NCBI GenBank assembly: GCA_963978895.1 | Contig: OZ022247.1 | Location: 14,793,812-14,857,811 of the forward strand | Direction of reading: 5' to 3' | Length of the DNA: 64,000 nt | Source of the DNA: Erpobdella octoculata | Lineage: Eukaryota; Annelida; Clitellata; Hirudinida; Erpobdellidae | Shown: piece after piece, positions 44,924 through 55,008 of the stretch | How positions within the stretch are numbered: the stretch's first letter is position 1 | How the letters are laid out: each line of letters begins with the position of its first letter | Program-made: the position numbers and the translations under genes | Notes under the pieces: model-generated | What the model saw: the letters and a program-made list of their open reading frames with translations, nothing else | What the model was told of the DNA's origin: nothing | Databases searched by the model: none

Positions 44924-45414
44924 ACAGATTTTTTCATTCACAATGCCTCTTTTGCCCTCAAAAATTAGTTATTGCAGATTAAAAATTCTATTGAGCTTGA
45001 TTTAAAAATGACCAATTATGAGAGAAAGAATAATATTCCTCCATCAAATATCACACATCTACATGTACCACATAAAACAATCCTAAGGGAACTTTCTTGT
45101 CAATATAAAGGATGTGATCAAAAATTATTTTTTACTTTTTGACAGGTTTTTGACAATACAAGAACTCTGTCAAGAAGTTGCTTCTTTTTCTAGGAATTTT
45201 TTCCTATTAGTTTATTTTGAATGAACTTAAAACTGGTGATTTTATTTCTTTTAAGAATATTTGTAATTTCTTAAAATTTCAATAATTTTATTCGTTATTT
45301 CATTTAAATTTTGTTCGATCAGAAATTTTAATAGTATGCATTATCATCAGGAACAATTCAATACACCAAATTTCTATTTTCAAATATCGAGGCTACTATG
45401 AGAAATTTCTGAAT
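44924..45414. other. Intron, no gene seen
   Basis: AT-rich sequence without a readable domain, just before the hAT relic. Confidence 0.4.
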
Positions 45415-45545
45415 GATACCTGTAACTGTTGCCAAAGCTGAAAGATTTTTCAGCAAACTGCAGCAAATTAAAAATTTTTTAACAATTTGTTATGAAGCAA
45501 AACAGACTGAATGGTATCTTAATTGTAGCAATCAAATATGATTTG
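45415..45545 (+). pseudogene. hAT C-terminal dimerisation relic
   Basis: Reads PVTVAKAERFFSKLQQIKN, the diverged form of the PVTVASAERSFSKLK motif of hAT/zinc-finger-MYM-type transposases, followed by a short degenerate tail and a stop. No other part of the transposase is present. Confidence 0.65.
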
Positions 45546-45634
45546 GTAAAGTCATTGAGCTATTAAAATAAATAAAAAACTCGTAAGTTGGAAAAGCCAG
45601 ACGGGTTCTATTTAGTTACCATAAAAGTTTTCTG

Positions 45635-45815
45635 ATTTTTTTTTTAATAGTTTATAGTCCTTTACACCATGTGTTTTAAGACTCTAATGGCTCTATGTAG
45701 GAAGCACTTAAGTACTTCCTGTCGTGGATCAGAATTAGATCCTTTTTATTTTTCCCTCCTCCTTTCTCCAGACTGGCTCGCAATTAGCGAGGCGGAGTTA
45801 GTTTTCGGACTTAAG
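45635..45815 (-). repeat. SINE-like repeat with poly(A) tail, copy 2
   Basis: Nearly the same as 24500-24705: tagtttatagtcctttacac, aagtacttcctgtcgtggatc and ctcctcctttctccag in the same order. On the minus strand it ends in an A-run (plus-strand T-run at 45640-45648). It lies in the SMPD2-like intron. Confidence 0.6.
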
Positions 45816-46033
45816 ATTTTATTGAATTGACTTATTTATATTTACTAGAAGTAGCCTGTCAAAAATGACAGATTTTTAAAGTATCATTTTGTGATTGCAG
45901 TGCTGTCTAACATCATTATGCAAAGTTCTAATATAAATAAATACATATATACATACATACATACATACATATATACACACAGACATTTGAAACTATGTAT
46001 CTTGATAATGTTTTTTTAAATTTTATTTATCAG

Positions 46034-46223
46034 TGGTATAATTGGTAGTGGCCTGTGTGTATTCAGCAAACATCGGATTGCAGAGACCAGCCAGTTTCGT
46101 TTTTCATTGAATGGATATGCTCACAGGATTGGATGTAGTGATTGGATGGGAGCAAAGTCTGTGGGGCTTGCCAAGATAATTCTCGAGCCATCAGGATTGA
46201 GAGTCAATGCATACACTACACAT
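46034..46223 (+). CDS. SMPD2: Neutral sphingomyelinase (SMPD2-like), next exon
   Basis: Acceptor TTTATCAG|TGG, donor CAT|GTTAGT. It starts in phase 2, matching the upstream exon, and ends in phase 0. It reads GIIGSGLCVFSKHRI, then SLNGYAHRIGCSDWMGAKSVG and VNAYTTH. GSGLCVFSK and the LNGY...DW...GKxVGL pattern are hallmarks of the SMPD2 family. The next family motif would be HAEY, which I do not find before 47018, so the following intron is long and probably continues beyond the window. The catalytic Asp/Asn/His residues encoded downstream cannot be checked. Confidence 0.88.
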
Positions 46224-46971
46224 GTTAGTCTTTTTAATCAGTATTTCTAATTTTCTAATATTTAGTTGCAACTAATGCAAGACAAGTTTTAGCTAAACTA
46301 AAAAAAATAGTTTATTTTTTTCTAATTTTTTTATGCAAATTTTGGCACATTTTTTGTATCAAATATCATTATTAAAGATTAAGAAGACCCATTGTTTTAC
46401 ATTTTTGTTTTCTAACCTAATATAAAAGTCAATATTTTTATTTTAAAATAGGCTCAACTATTTAAAAACAAAATGACACTGTTCTTATATCCCGATAACT
46501 TGTGTGGAGTCATGGGGCTCCCCAATAAAACTTTTGAAATTTTTTGTTTAAAATTGGGTATACAGAGTACAATTTTCAGTTGACTTTATTTTATTTTACA
46601 TCATAATAAAAATTCCTAAATGTTTAAGAAACACGCTGAATATTACAAAAATGTTTTCTCCTACACAGCCAAACTCTCATTGTTGGATAGAAATTTGTGT
46701 ACCTTTAATGCTTTGCAGAAAAAGTTGGAAGAAATTATATGAAAATGAGGAGACAATCAAACAATAGTCATTAATCAGTTAAAGACCACACTAATGTTTT
46801 TTGGAGGCCCATTTACACAACAGCCCCAGCACTGCCAGCAAACATGAGCTTATTAACTAATACAAGCTTAAATAAATATTATACTTACAATAAACCATTT
46901 AACCAGTGGTGGATCAGTGATTCTTGATATTTTTCACGCGTCATAGTATTTAGAGAAACGTGAATGGAGTA
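46224..46971. other. Intron downstream of the second SMPD2-like exon
   Basis: No further sphingomyelinase exon found. A 40-codon open stretch at 46620-46743 (MFKKHAEYYKNVFSY...) is not a match to the family's next segment. Confidence 0.45.
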
Positions 46972-47017
46972 AAAAGTAGAGCATCGGGTGGGATGCATCC
47001 CCAAAGATGATGATGAT

Positions 47018-47409
47018 TGTCACGCCCGCGTTTACGCGTGTGCGTGCCTGGACCTATAACTTTGGGATTTCCGGCGCAGGTGGTGCAAGGGGTATTGCAC
47101 AACGTTGCGTGTTCGGATTGTTGCGCGAATATTTGAACGTTTTAGCCTGTAGCCTGTAGCCTGGAGGGCTTGTATATATAAGGCTGTCGCGATTTACTTC
47201 TTCCCTTCTTGTTCCTGTTTCGCCATTGTGGATCGACGTTGAAACTGTTTTATATCTGTTCGTTTTGGTGGCGATAGTTTTTCGATAATCTTGATTGGTA
47301 TTCGAAATAAAACAACTAGTAATATTAAAGAGTGTCTTTAACTTTATTTCGACTTAAATTTTCTCCAGTCGTTTTGAATATCGACTATCGCAAAGGCGAA
47401 GTCGTGACA
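47018..47409 (+). repeat. 5' LTR of the Gmr1-like element
   Basis: Begins TGTCACGCCC, ends GTCGTGACA. Contains a TATATATAAG promoter-like box at 47173-47182 and AATAAA at 47306-47311. A small triplicated tagcctg occurs at about 47144-47163. Confidence 0.95.
47173..47182 (+). promoter_or_regulatory. TATA box in the 5' LTR
   Basis: TATATATAAG, 237 bases before the LTR end and 124 bases before the AATAAA at 47306. This is the usual U3/R arrangement. An identical box lies in the 3' LTR at about 53569. Confidence 0.6.
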
Positions 47410-47829
47410 GTTCATTTTGGTGGCAACGGTGGTACGGTCAGTCGATACACCGATCAGTTTTGGGTGAGATTCGTCCTGGGCGATAGAGTTCATCGAATTG
47501 GTGAAGTTCTACCGAGTTTGGTGATCTAACGACTTTGGCGGTATCCAGTGGTTTTGGCGGGATCAGCGGAATTCGACCGGGATCTGCAAAACCGACCAGG
47601 GATTCGACGCAAATCGACCAGATCAAGGAGGATCCTCATCGCAAGATCGACGATTGACGATTCAGTGCTGGAGAAAGAGTCCAGACAGTTTCAGACCGTT
47701 CAGTTCGACCACGTGGCGACATCAATTTCGCAAGGAGGGCCGATCCACATCTCAGGTTAGAGATTTTATCGTTGCCGGATTGCCCAGTTAGGTTTTTCTT
47801 TCTTTTTCTGTGTAGTAGGTTTCATAAAT

Positions 47830-50800
47830 ATGATTAGAACCCCTACGGTTGAAGAGTCAGTTGCGCTGGATAGTCCAACAGGGATCCTTAGCGAGGAGCA
47901 CTATCAATTTGTTGATGATAGTCGGCGTCCACGTAGAGTTAGCGAAGATGCTAACGTTAGCAAAAATTTCAAATCAGAATTAGCTGAGCGTAAGTTAGCA
48001 TTGCGCGAAGCAGAATTGGCGGCAAAAGAAGCTAAATTAGAACAGGAGCGTAGACTCGCTGAAGCTAAATTAGAACAGGAGAGCAGACTCGCTGAAGCTA
48101 AATTGGAACAGGAGCGTAGACTCGCTGACGCTAAGTTAGAAGAGGATAGGGCGAACCGTAGACTCGCCGAAGCGAAGTTAGAACAGGAGAGCAGACTCGC
48201 TGAAGCTAGGTTAGATGAGGATAGGGCAACCCGCAGACTCGCTGAAGCTAAACTAGAGCTGGAACGTGAAAGGATTCAGGACCACAATAGTCTTGAGGTT
48301 TCCTTATCCGTTCGCACTAGTCGCTTTCTAAATGCCATGAAGGGTATAATGGCGGAGTTTCCTTCAGATCCTGCTGCAATACCGGGGTATTTTCAATATC
48401 TCGAGAATCAGTTTACATCATACCAAGTTGATGATGATGTGAAACCCAAAATATTGCAGGCCCATTTGAATAATAGAGCTCGCTCAATCTTGAGTCGATT
48501 GACCGTTGTTCAGTTAGGTGACTATGAGGAATTAAAGCAAATTTTATTGCAGGAATTTCGGGTCACTCCCAGTCTTTTAAGGGAGAGGTTTTATGCTGTA
48601 AAAAGGAGACCTGGTGAGACTTATTCACAGGTAGCTTCTGAATTACACACAGCGTTATCGTATTATATTAAAAGTAGGAATATTGATGAGAATTTCCATC
48701 AATTAGTTAGTTTGATGTGTGCCGATAGGTTGAAACAACTAATGTCTCCCAGTTGTGCAGATTTTATTTTAACTCAGGAAAGGGATGATTGGTTAAATCA
48801 CCTTGAGCTTTCACGCGTTGCGGATAGCTACATGGCCACACACGAGCATGAGACTAGACCGCCTCGATTCAACAACCAAAAACCAACAGATAAAGGGTCA
48901 GGGTCTCCAATTCCTAATAGAATGACTAAAATAGCCATTGATCCTATTATGGATAAGGATAAAAAGTATGGTTTATGCTTCAAATGCCATAAGAAGGGTC
49001 ATTCGTTCAAGGAATGTCCTCTACATAAATTCCCTTCCTCAAACTTACCTAATCCCAGAATTAATTGTTGTCAAACAGAAAATTCCTTTAATTATCTCGG
49101 TGATAGGAAAACATTTGTTGATGATAAAAATTTGTCCTCTCAGTCAAAAAATTCCCATAATTGTCTCGATGATAGGAAAACATTTGTTGATGGTAAAAAT
49201 TTGTCTTCTCATTCAGAAAATTCCCTTAGAGGTCTCGTTGATAGGAAAATATTGTTTGATGGTCAAAAATCTTTTCCCGGTCCCGAGGCATGTCCCATTA
49301 TAGATGTTGATGATTATCACATTAGGTCTTATGAGAATGTATTTATCGATCAATTACCATCTATTCCAGCTTTGATTGATGGTGGTGCAGAAGTATGTTG
49401 CATTAGAGAAGATTTAATTAAATCTCTTCATAGGGTACCACATAAATTTATAAAATTATCTGGCCTTAAGGGTCAACCAGAAATTGTAGGTTGTGTTAGA
49501 TTAGTTGTTCGACCAGATCTTGTGGGTGATGACATTGTGAACCTAGCACCCAAGGTTCGTGCATGGTTTGCTGTCGTCCCAAATCTTAATGAGCAAATTA
49601 TTATCACTCCCTCCGTAAGTAATTTATTGAAAACGATATCATTGTATGATACCGTTGCATACCCTATTAAGAACAAACAAAATGCACATGACTCTGATGT
49701 GAATGTTCCCAGTCTTGAAATAACTAATTCACAATATTTTGTTTTAGATGAACCTCGTAATGATGAGCATAGTCCAGATGTTGCATTGATTCTAGGTGAA
49801 GGTGTTTCTCGTGCTGCTGACGCTAGGAAAGTTGATTCTCAGGCCGATACTTGTCAGGACATAGGTGCTTCTGTGGTTTCGGGTGATGATATTTGTCCAG
49901 GTGCTGATGCTAGGAAAGTTGATTCACAGACCGATACTTGTCAGGGCATAGGTGCTTCTGTAATTTCGGGTGATGATATTTGTCCAGGTGCTGATGCTAG
50001 GAAAGTTGATTCACAGACCGATACTTGTCAGGACATAGGTGTTTCTGTAGTTGCGGGTGATGATATTTGTCCAGGTGCTGATGCAGGCGGAAGTGATTCA
50101 CGAACCGACGCTCGATTTACAACCATTAACGATGATTGTCAGGGGGTAGACGATAGTAATGATCCCGATGCGTTTGCTAAAGAGCAACATGATTGTCCTT
50201 CACTGAAGTCCTTCTGGTTGCTAGGTATAGATAAGCGTAAAAACTTTTATATCGACCGGGGACTTTTGTTTCACAAGGAGAATCAGTGGGGTCATTCCAT
50301 AAAACAGTTGTGTTTGCCCAGGAGTCGTATACTTGCAGTGTTACAGATGGGGCATGATGCTCCCTATTCGGGGCACATGGCTGCCAAGAGTACACGGCAG
50401 CGTATTCGACTCAGTTTTTGGTTTCCCGATATGGAGAAACAAGTCCAAACCTATTGTGAGTCGTGCCCCGTGTGCCAGCTAAGGGCACCTGTTAGAAAAA
50501 GAGACCGAGTCCCCATAACTCCCATTCCAAGGGGAGATGAACTACCATTTAATCATTTAGTTATGGATTGTATAGGGCCCATAATTCCAGCGGGTGATAG
50601 TGTGACTGTCCGACCCAAGTACAATTATGCCCTGGTTGTTGTCGATTTGTTCTCCAGATGGCCGATGGCTTATCCATTAAGGTCATTAGATGCTAAATCT
50701 GTATGTGAGATCCTTATTCAGATCTTTATGACGTTTTCCATACCGCGAATAATTAGTTCCGATTGTGGTACGAATTTTAAAAATCAGTTAACGACGACTT

Positions 50801-52941
50801 TTCTTAAATGTTTGGGGTGCAGTCCTAGGTTTAACACCCCAGGGCATCCTGAAGCATCCGGGTTAGTGGAGAGGTGTAACCAGAGTCTTAAGAACATGAT
50901 TTTTAAATTAGTTGAGGCACATCCTAAGGAGTGGTTTAAGGTTCTTCCTTTTGTATTATGGAGTTTACGTGAGAAACCGTCATCGACAACTCATATTGCT
51001 CCTTATACATTAGTGTATGGTACTTTGCCACGAGGACCACTTGCTATCCTCAGAGACTCTTGGAGTAACGAAAAGGAGTTACCTTTTCATTTAGGTAAGA
51101 ATCCGTACAAATACTTAGCCGATCTCAGACAAAACCTACAGTTAGCTAAGGAATTTGCTGAAATTGCAGGAGACCAAGAGCAGAGCAATTATGCACGAAA
51201 ATATAACGTTAGGAGCAGTGATAGGTCTTTTTGTGTAGGTGACAGAGTAATAATTTTAGCACCTGTAAAAGGGGGGTCTAAATTTATGAAGAGATGGCAG
51301 GGTCCCGGGGTAATAGTGAAGGTGAAAGCACCATACTCTTATTTAGTGGAAATTGAGGGCTGTAAACACCATCTACATGCAAATAAAATTCGGAAATACC
51401 ATGACCGAATAGAAACCGCCATTAATAATAATTGTTCTGTAGTATACGAGAAGGACCACGAATTTGGTTTGATTGATTTCCCAAGTAAGTTTGATCCTTG
51501 TCAGGATAAACCTCCGAGTTGTAGGGTAGCAAAGGGCTGTTTGGACCATCTTTCACAGGATTATCGCACACAATTATGTGACATAATTGATGATTTTCCC
51601 GAGATATTCTCAGAATCATTAGGAGTTTGTTCTGTTGTATCTCACAAAATCGCGATTTCTCCTGACTTTACCCCCAAACACCTGAGAGCCTATAGAACCC
51701 CTGAATTGTTGAAGGTAGAAGTTGCTAATCAGATACAAGATATGCTTCGCCAGGGCGTCATTGTACCATCGCAGAGTCCCATGGTAAGCCCGATGGTTTG
51801 CGTTTTGAAGGGACCTAAGGGAGAAAAGGGAGTCCGTATAGCCATCGACTATCGTCATGTTAATCGTTATACGAAGGGAGACTGCTTTCCCATTCCCGAT
51901 ATCCCCAACGTACTTCAGAAGGTCGGCAGAGCAAAATTCATAAGCTGTTTTGATGCACGCAAAGGGTACTGGCAAATTCCTATAGATCCGGAATCAGCAT
52001 GGTTAACGGCATTTTCTTGTGAAGAAGGGTTGTTTGAGTTTCGCAGAATGCCCTTTGGTCTAAAATCGGCGGGAAATACTTTCATGAGGGCGATATCGAT
52101 GATCCTTCAACCAATAAGATCCTTTACGGAGCCGTTTATTGATGATTTTGCCGTTATTTCGTCTAGTTGGGAAGAACACAAACTACATCTTTTGCAATTC
52201 TTCACCATCATTAAAAATGTAGGGTTGACCCTAAACCTGGAAAAATGTCGGTTTGTACAACCTAAGGTGGTATTTTTAGGACATGTCGTAGGTTCGGGGA
52301 TTGTCGCACCTGATCCCGATAAAATAGCCATTGTAGAAGAGATCAAACCTCCCACAAATAAAAAGGAAGTCAAGCGGATAATGGGGTTGTTCAGTTATTT
52401 CCGCAACTTCATACCCAATCTAGCCCAGACTGCCCATCCTATCACTGAGTTGACTAAAAAGGGTGTTCCCAACAAAATTCTTTGGGAAAGCAAACACCAG
52501 GTCGCCTTACAAAAACTCATAGACGACCTTACCAATGCTACAACCCTAAGCACAATTGATTATAGTAAAGGGTTTGGATTAGCAACGGATGCTAGTGGAG
52601 TGGCTGTTGGGTGTTGTTTGTTCCAGGGGAGTGGAGAAGGGGCAGAAGTCCCTATTGCTTTTGCCAGTCTGAAGTTAACCCCTACTCAGACGAGGTGGTC
52701 CACCATAGAGAGAGAGGCTTATGCTGTCGTGTGGGCTCTAAGTAAATTCAAATCCTGGATATTGTTATCTGAGATCGTGATTTTTTCGGATCATAATCCT
52801 CTCACGTACCTTACCGAGTCAGTTTCCAAAAGCGCTAAATTGACTCGATGGGCACTTGCCATCCAGGAATTTAATCTGACTTTCAAATATAGGTCAGGTA
52901 AACAGAATATAGTAGCTGACGTCCTGTCTCGATTAAATTAG
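47830..52941 (+). CDS. Gmr1-like Gag-Pol polyprotein, 1703 aa, intact
   Basis: Approximate residues. 45-155: charged coiled coil of 11-residue repeats (LAEAKLEQERR). 170-350: gag. 383-396: zinc knuckle CFKCHKKGHSFKEC. 420-485: three repeats around NLSSxSxNS. 513-522: protease, ALIDGGAEV (DGGA instead of the usual DTGA/DSGA). 664-755: three repeats of about 33 residues between protease and integrase. 840-882: H2C2 finger. Integrase D912, D977, E1013. 1155-1190: GPF-type module. 1300-1500: RT with FIDD at the catalytic site. 1586-1700: RNase H, ending ADVLSRLN. No stop or frameshift, and gag and pol are in one frame. It copies the element via RNA in cytoplasmic particles and integrates it in the nucleus. 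Confidence 0.93.
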   Translation: MIRTPTVEESVALDSPTGILSEEHYQFVDDSRRPRRVSEDANVSKNFKSELAERKLALREAELAAKEAKLEQERRLAEAKLEQESRLAEAKLEQERRLADAKLEEDRANRRLAEAKLEQESRLAEARLDEDRATRRLAEAKLELERERIQDHNSLEVSLSVRTSRFLNAMKGIMAEFPSDPAAIPGYFQYLENQFTSYQVDDDVKPKILQAHLNNRARSILSRLTVVQLGDYEELKQILLQEFRVTPSLLRERFYAVKRRPGETYSQVASELHTALSYYIKSRNIDENFHQLVSLMCADRLKQLMSPSCADFILTQERDDWLNHLELSRVADSYMATHEHETRPPRFNNQKPTDKGSGSPIPNRMTKIAIDPIMDKDKKYGLCFKCHKKGHSFKECPLHKFPSSNLPNPRINCCQTENSFNYLGDRKTFVDDKNLSSQSKNSHNCLDDRKTFVDGKNLSSHSENSLRGLVDRKILFDGQKSFPGPEACPIIDVDDYHIRSYENVFIDQLPSIPALIDGGAEVCCIREDLIKSLHRVPHKFIKLSGLKGQPEIVGCVRLVVRPDLVGDDIVNLAPKVRAWFAVVPNLNEQIIITPSVSNLLKTISLYDTVAYPIKNKQNAHDSDVNVPSLEITNSQYFVLDEPRNDEHSPDVALILGEGVSRAADARKVDSQADTCQDIGASVVSGDDICPGADARKVDSQTDTCQGIGASVISGDDICPGADARKVDSQTDTCQDIGVSVVAGDDICPGADAGGSDSRTDARFTTINDDCQGVDDSNDPDAFAKEQHDCPSLKSFWLLGIDKRKNFYIDRGLLFHKENQWGHSIKQLCLPRSRILAVLQMGHDAPYSGHMAAKSTRQRIRLSFWFPDMEKQVQTYCESCPVCQLRAPVRKRDRVPITPIPRGDELPFNHLVMDCIGPIIPAGDSVTVRPKYNYALVVVDLFSRWPMAYPLRSLDAKSVCEILIQIFMTFSIPRIISSDCGTNFKNQLTTTFLKCLGCSPRFNTPGHPEASGLVERCNQSLKNMIFKLVEAHPKEWFKVLPFVLWSLREKPSSTTHIAPYTLVYGTLPRGPLAILRDSWSNEKELPFHLGKNPYKYLADLRQNLQLAKEFAEIAGDQEQSNYARKYNVRSSDRSFCVGDRVIILAPVKGGSKFMKRWQGPGVIVKVKAPYSYLVEIEGCKHHLHANKIRKYHDRIETAINNNCSVVYEKDHEFGLIDFPSKFDPCQDKPPSCRVAKGCLDHLSQDYRTQLCDIIDDFPEIFSESLGVCSVVSHKIAISPDFTPKHLRAYRTPELLKVEVANQIQDMLRQGVIVPSQSPMVSPMVCVLKGPKGEKGVRIAIDYRHVNRYTKGDCFPIPDIPNVLQKVGRAKFISCFDARKGYWQIPIDPESAWLTAFSCEEGLFEFRRMPFGLKSAGNTFMRAISMILQPIRSFTEPFIDDFAVISSSWEEHKLHLLQFFTIIKNVGLTLNLEKCRFVQPKVVFLGHVVGSGIVAPDPDKIAIVEEIKPPTNKKEVKRIMGLFSYFRNFIPNLAQTAHPITELTKKGVPNKILWESKHQVALQKLIDDLTNATTLSTIDYSKGFGLATDASGVAVGCCLFQGSGEGAEVPIAFASLKLTPTQTRWSTIEREAYAVVWALSKFKSWILLSEIVIFSDHNPLTYLTESVSKSAKLTRWALAIQEFNLTFKYRSGKQNIVADVLSRLN

Positions 52942-53413
52942 GTTTGGAGTAGCTGTGGTTACAATTAGGTTTATTTATCCTAGGGTGTATAATATTTGGT
53001 TAAGTATTTCATTGTTATCAGAAATTGGTGTTAGTTTATATGGGTATTTTTGTAACCTTCTTTGGTTAATTTCTTTCTTTGGGCGATCTTGGTTAACGAT
53101 AAAGTGGATCGGTCGCAAGTTTTTATTTGCAGGTCTCCAGGAAGAAGAGCGCGTCACTGAACAAAGAGCTGCAGGACGTCTCATTTGTCCTTGCTGGGAA
53201 GGTTCTTCGACCACGTCTTTCTTTCGCGTGTGGCTCATCGTCGCGACTGTTCTGGATTTGCAGGTTCCCAAGACGAGCACCAGGAAACCCGACGACGAAG
53301 GAAGCCATTCAGTCAACCGGATCCACACTCGGCCAACCGGATCGACCCAGATCAAAGAATGAAGATATTGCCGATAACGAGAAGGATCGTTACCGACTTT
53401 AGGGGGGGAGGTA
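52942..53413 (+). other. 3' untranslated part of the Gmr1-like element, with small ORF
   Basis: A 135-codon ATG frame (52955-53362) starts 13 bases after the polyprotein stop. It has a hydrophobic first half (about three possible membrane segments) and a basic second half. No similarity recognised; it may be accidental. The polypurine tract is at 53403-53410. Confidence 0.3.
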
Positions 53414-53805
53414 TGTCACGCCCGCGTTTACGCGTGTGCGTGCCTGGACCTATAACTTTGGGATTTCCGGCGCAGGTGGTGCAAGGGGTATTGCACAACG
53501 TTGCGTGTTCGGATTGTTGCGCGAATATTTGAACGTTTTAGCCTGTAGCCTGTAGCCTGGAGGGCTTGTATATATAAGGCTGTCGCGATTTACTTCTTCC
53601 CTTCTTGTTCCTGTTTCGCCATTGTGGATCGACGTTGAAACTGTTTTATATCTGTTCGTTTTGGTGGCGATAGTTTTTCGATAATCTTGATTGGTATTCG
53701 AAATAAAACAACTAGTAATATTAAAGAGTGTCTTTAACTTTATTTCGACTTAAATTTTCTCCAGTCGTTTTGAATATCGACTATCGCAAAGGCGAAGTCG
53801 TGACA
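53414..53805 (+). repeat. 3' LTR of the Gmr1-like element
   Basis: 392 bp, identical by eye to the 5' LTR, preceded by the polypurine tract. Confidence 0.95.
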
Positions 53806-53861
53806 ATGATGATATCGATATGATAATAGAAGGAGTCACAGTTGTTACAATTACAATAAAT

Positions 53862-54389
53862 TAGGGCTGTTAACGATTAATTTAAATTTAATAGCTAACT
53901 TTTGAGAAATTAACGATTAATTAATAGTTAATTTTGATTAAATCCAAAAATTAAAATTTATAGAGTCATAGGTAACATTTATTAAACATACTTGTCGAAA
54001 ATCGAAATAACACTGGAATGTCTTATTTATATGTCATCTTTTAACCAACTACGCAAACAGACAAGTTTGTTGACATTATTTGGTCTAGGTGATGAGCGTG
54101 TCTTATTGACAATATAACCAGCCGAGCTGAACAATCGTTCACATGGAACTGAGGTAGCTGGTATACACAAAATGGTCTTGACAAGGAATGACAATTGCGG
54201 ATATCGGTGTTCATTAAGTTTCCACCATTGTAGAGGATCAACGGATTCAGGAACTTTCATCTCCATTTTATAACTCAGTAATTCATCAGAAAAGTTATTG
54301 TCATTTTCAATTAATCATTAAAAAAAATTTAATCGTTAAAATTTTTTAACAATTAATCGATTAATTAATCGTTATATTTAGCAGCCCTA
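53862..54389 (-). mobile_element. hAT MITE of 528 bp with a transposase tail
   Basis: Ends TAGGGCTGTTAA (left) and, inverted, TAGGGCTGCTAA (right). Perfect 8-bp duplication CAATAAAT at 53854-53861 and 54390-54397. Subterminal TTAATCGATTAA-type motifs. It sits 56 bp from the Gmr1-like 3' LTR inside the same old repeat. Confidence 0.9.
54027..54266 (-). pseudogene. hAT C-terminal dimerisation fragment
   Basis: 79 codons on the minus strand: [14 protein letters not shown], then [20 protein letters not shown] and [16 protein letters not shown]. This is the complete hAT dimerisation segment of a ZBED-type transposase, with the BED finger and catalytic core deleted. The reading frame itself is unbroken, which suggests the deletion derivative is young. 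Confidence 0.85.
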
Positions 54390-54419
54390 CAATAAATGTT
54401 TTAATTATAAAATACTAGC

Positions 54420-54651
54420 GGAGTGCCCGGCGTTGTCCAGGGTTTTTAGAGGTTTTTCTTAGTGTTTGTCTCTCGCTCAGGTTTCCTTATCCGGTTGCTT
54501 TCCCGCTCCTGTTTGCTTTCCCGTTCTCGGTCGCTTTTCCGTTCCTGGTCGCTTTCCCGCTTCCGGTCGCTTTTCCGCTCCCGTTTGCTCTCCCGTTCCC
54601 GGTCGCTTTCCCGCTTGCTCCCGTTCTCGCCCATGCTTGCTCTCTCATTCC
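54420..54651 (+). repeat. Dispersed module, left part (split by the Gypsy element)
   Basis: Starts cggagtgcccggcgttgtcc, then gtttttagaggtttttc as in foldback A copies (5940 and 26115 regions, in the appropriate orientation), then tandem cccg(t/c)t(c/t)ccggtcgctttt units. It resumes after the Gypsy element at 59042. Confidence 0.6.
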
Positions 54652-55008
54652 TGTAAACATAGAGGAATATGCTTTCTAGCGATTCATAACGTTAAAGTCG
54701 AAGTTATTTATAACACAATATTTCTCGAATTTATTTTAACTTTATTATTCTTCGTTGAATATAATCTTTTACTTGACTCAAAACTGAATTATCTCACTTT
54801 GTAGAATTTCGCACGGTTCTAACAAATCTTTTGATAATTAAAATTTCTTTTTCCCAAAAACATATTCTCTTTTAATTGAAGACCCCTAATAGGAAAAAGA
54901 CCAATAACAATTATATATATATATACATATATATATATACATATATATATACATATATATACATATATATACATATATATATATTCAGACAAATAACAAA
55001 TATATATA

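Larger units (their letters stand above)
47018..53805 (+). mobile_element. Gmr1-like LTR retrotransposon (integrase before RT), complete
   Basis: A 6788-bp element. LTRs at 47018-47409 and 53414-53805, both 392 bp and identical by my reading, begin TGTCAC and end GTGACA. Flanked by a 5-bp duplication ATGAT at 47013-47017 and 53806-53810. A TGG-starting primer-binding region lies at about 47418-47435 and a polypurine tract TAGGGGGGGAG just before 53414. One ORF encodes gag, protease, integrase, RT and RNase H in that order. The proteins are Gypsy-like but the integrase precedes RT, the order that defines the Gmr1 clade of Ty3/Gypsy elements. An empty paralogous site is at 22912-23024. Confidence 0.95.

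Noticed and set aside
46620..46743. Third SMPD2-like exon, because it contains KHAEYY
   Set aside because: The surrounding residues do not match the family segment after HAEY, it has its own stop, and no acceptor precedes it in the right phase.
47548..47760. Small frame in the leader of the Gmr1-like element as a separate gag
   Set aside because: Gag with coiled coil and zinc knuckle is in the main ORF; the leader frame has no motif and probably belongs to the untranslated region.
51619..51975. Minus-strand frames inside the Gmr1-like polyprotein gene
   Set aside because: Shadows of the real 1703-codon frame on the plus strand; no independent motif.
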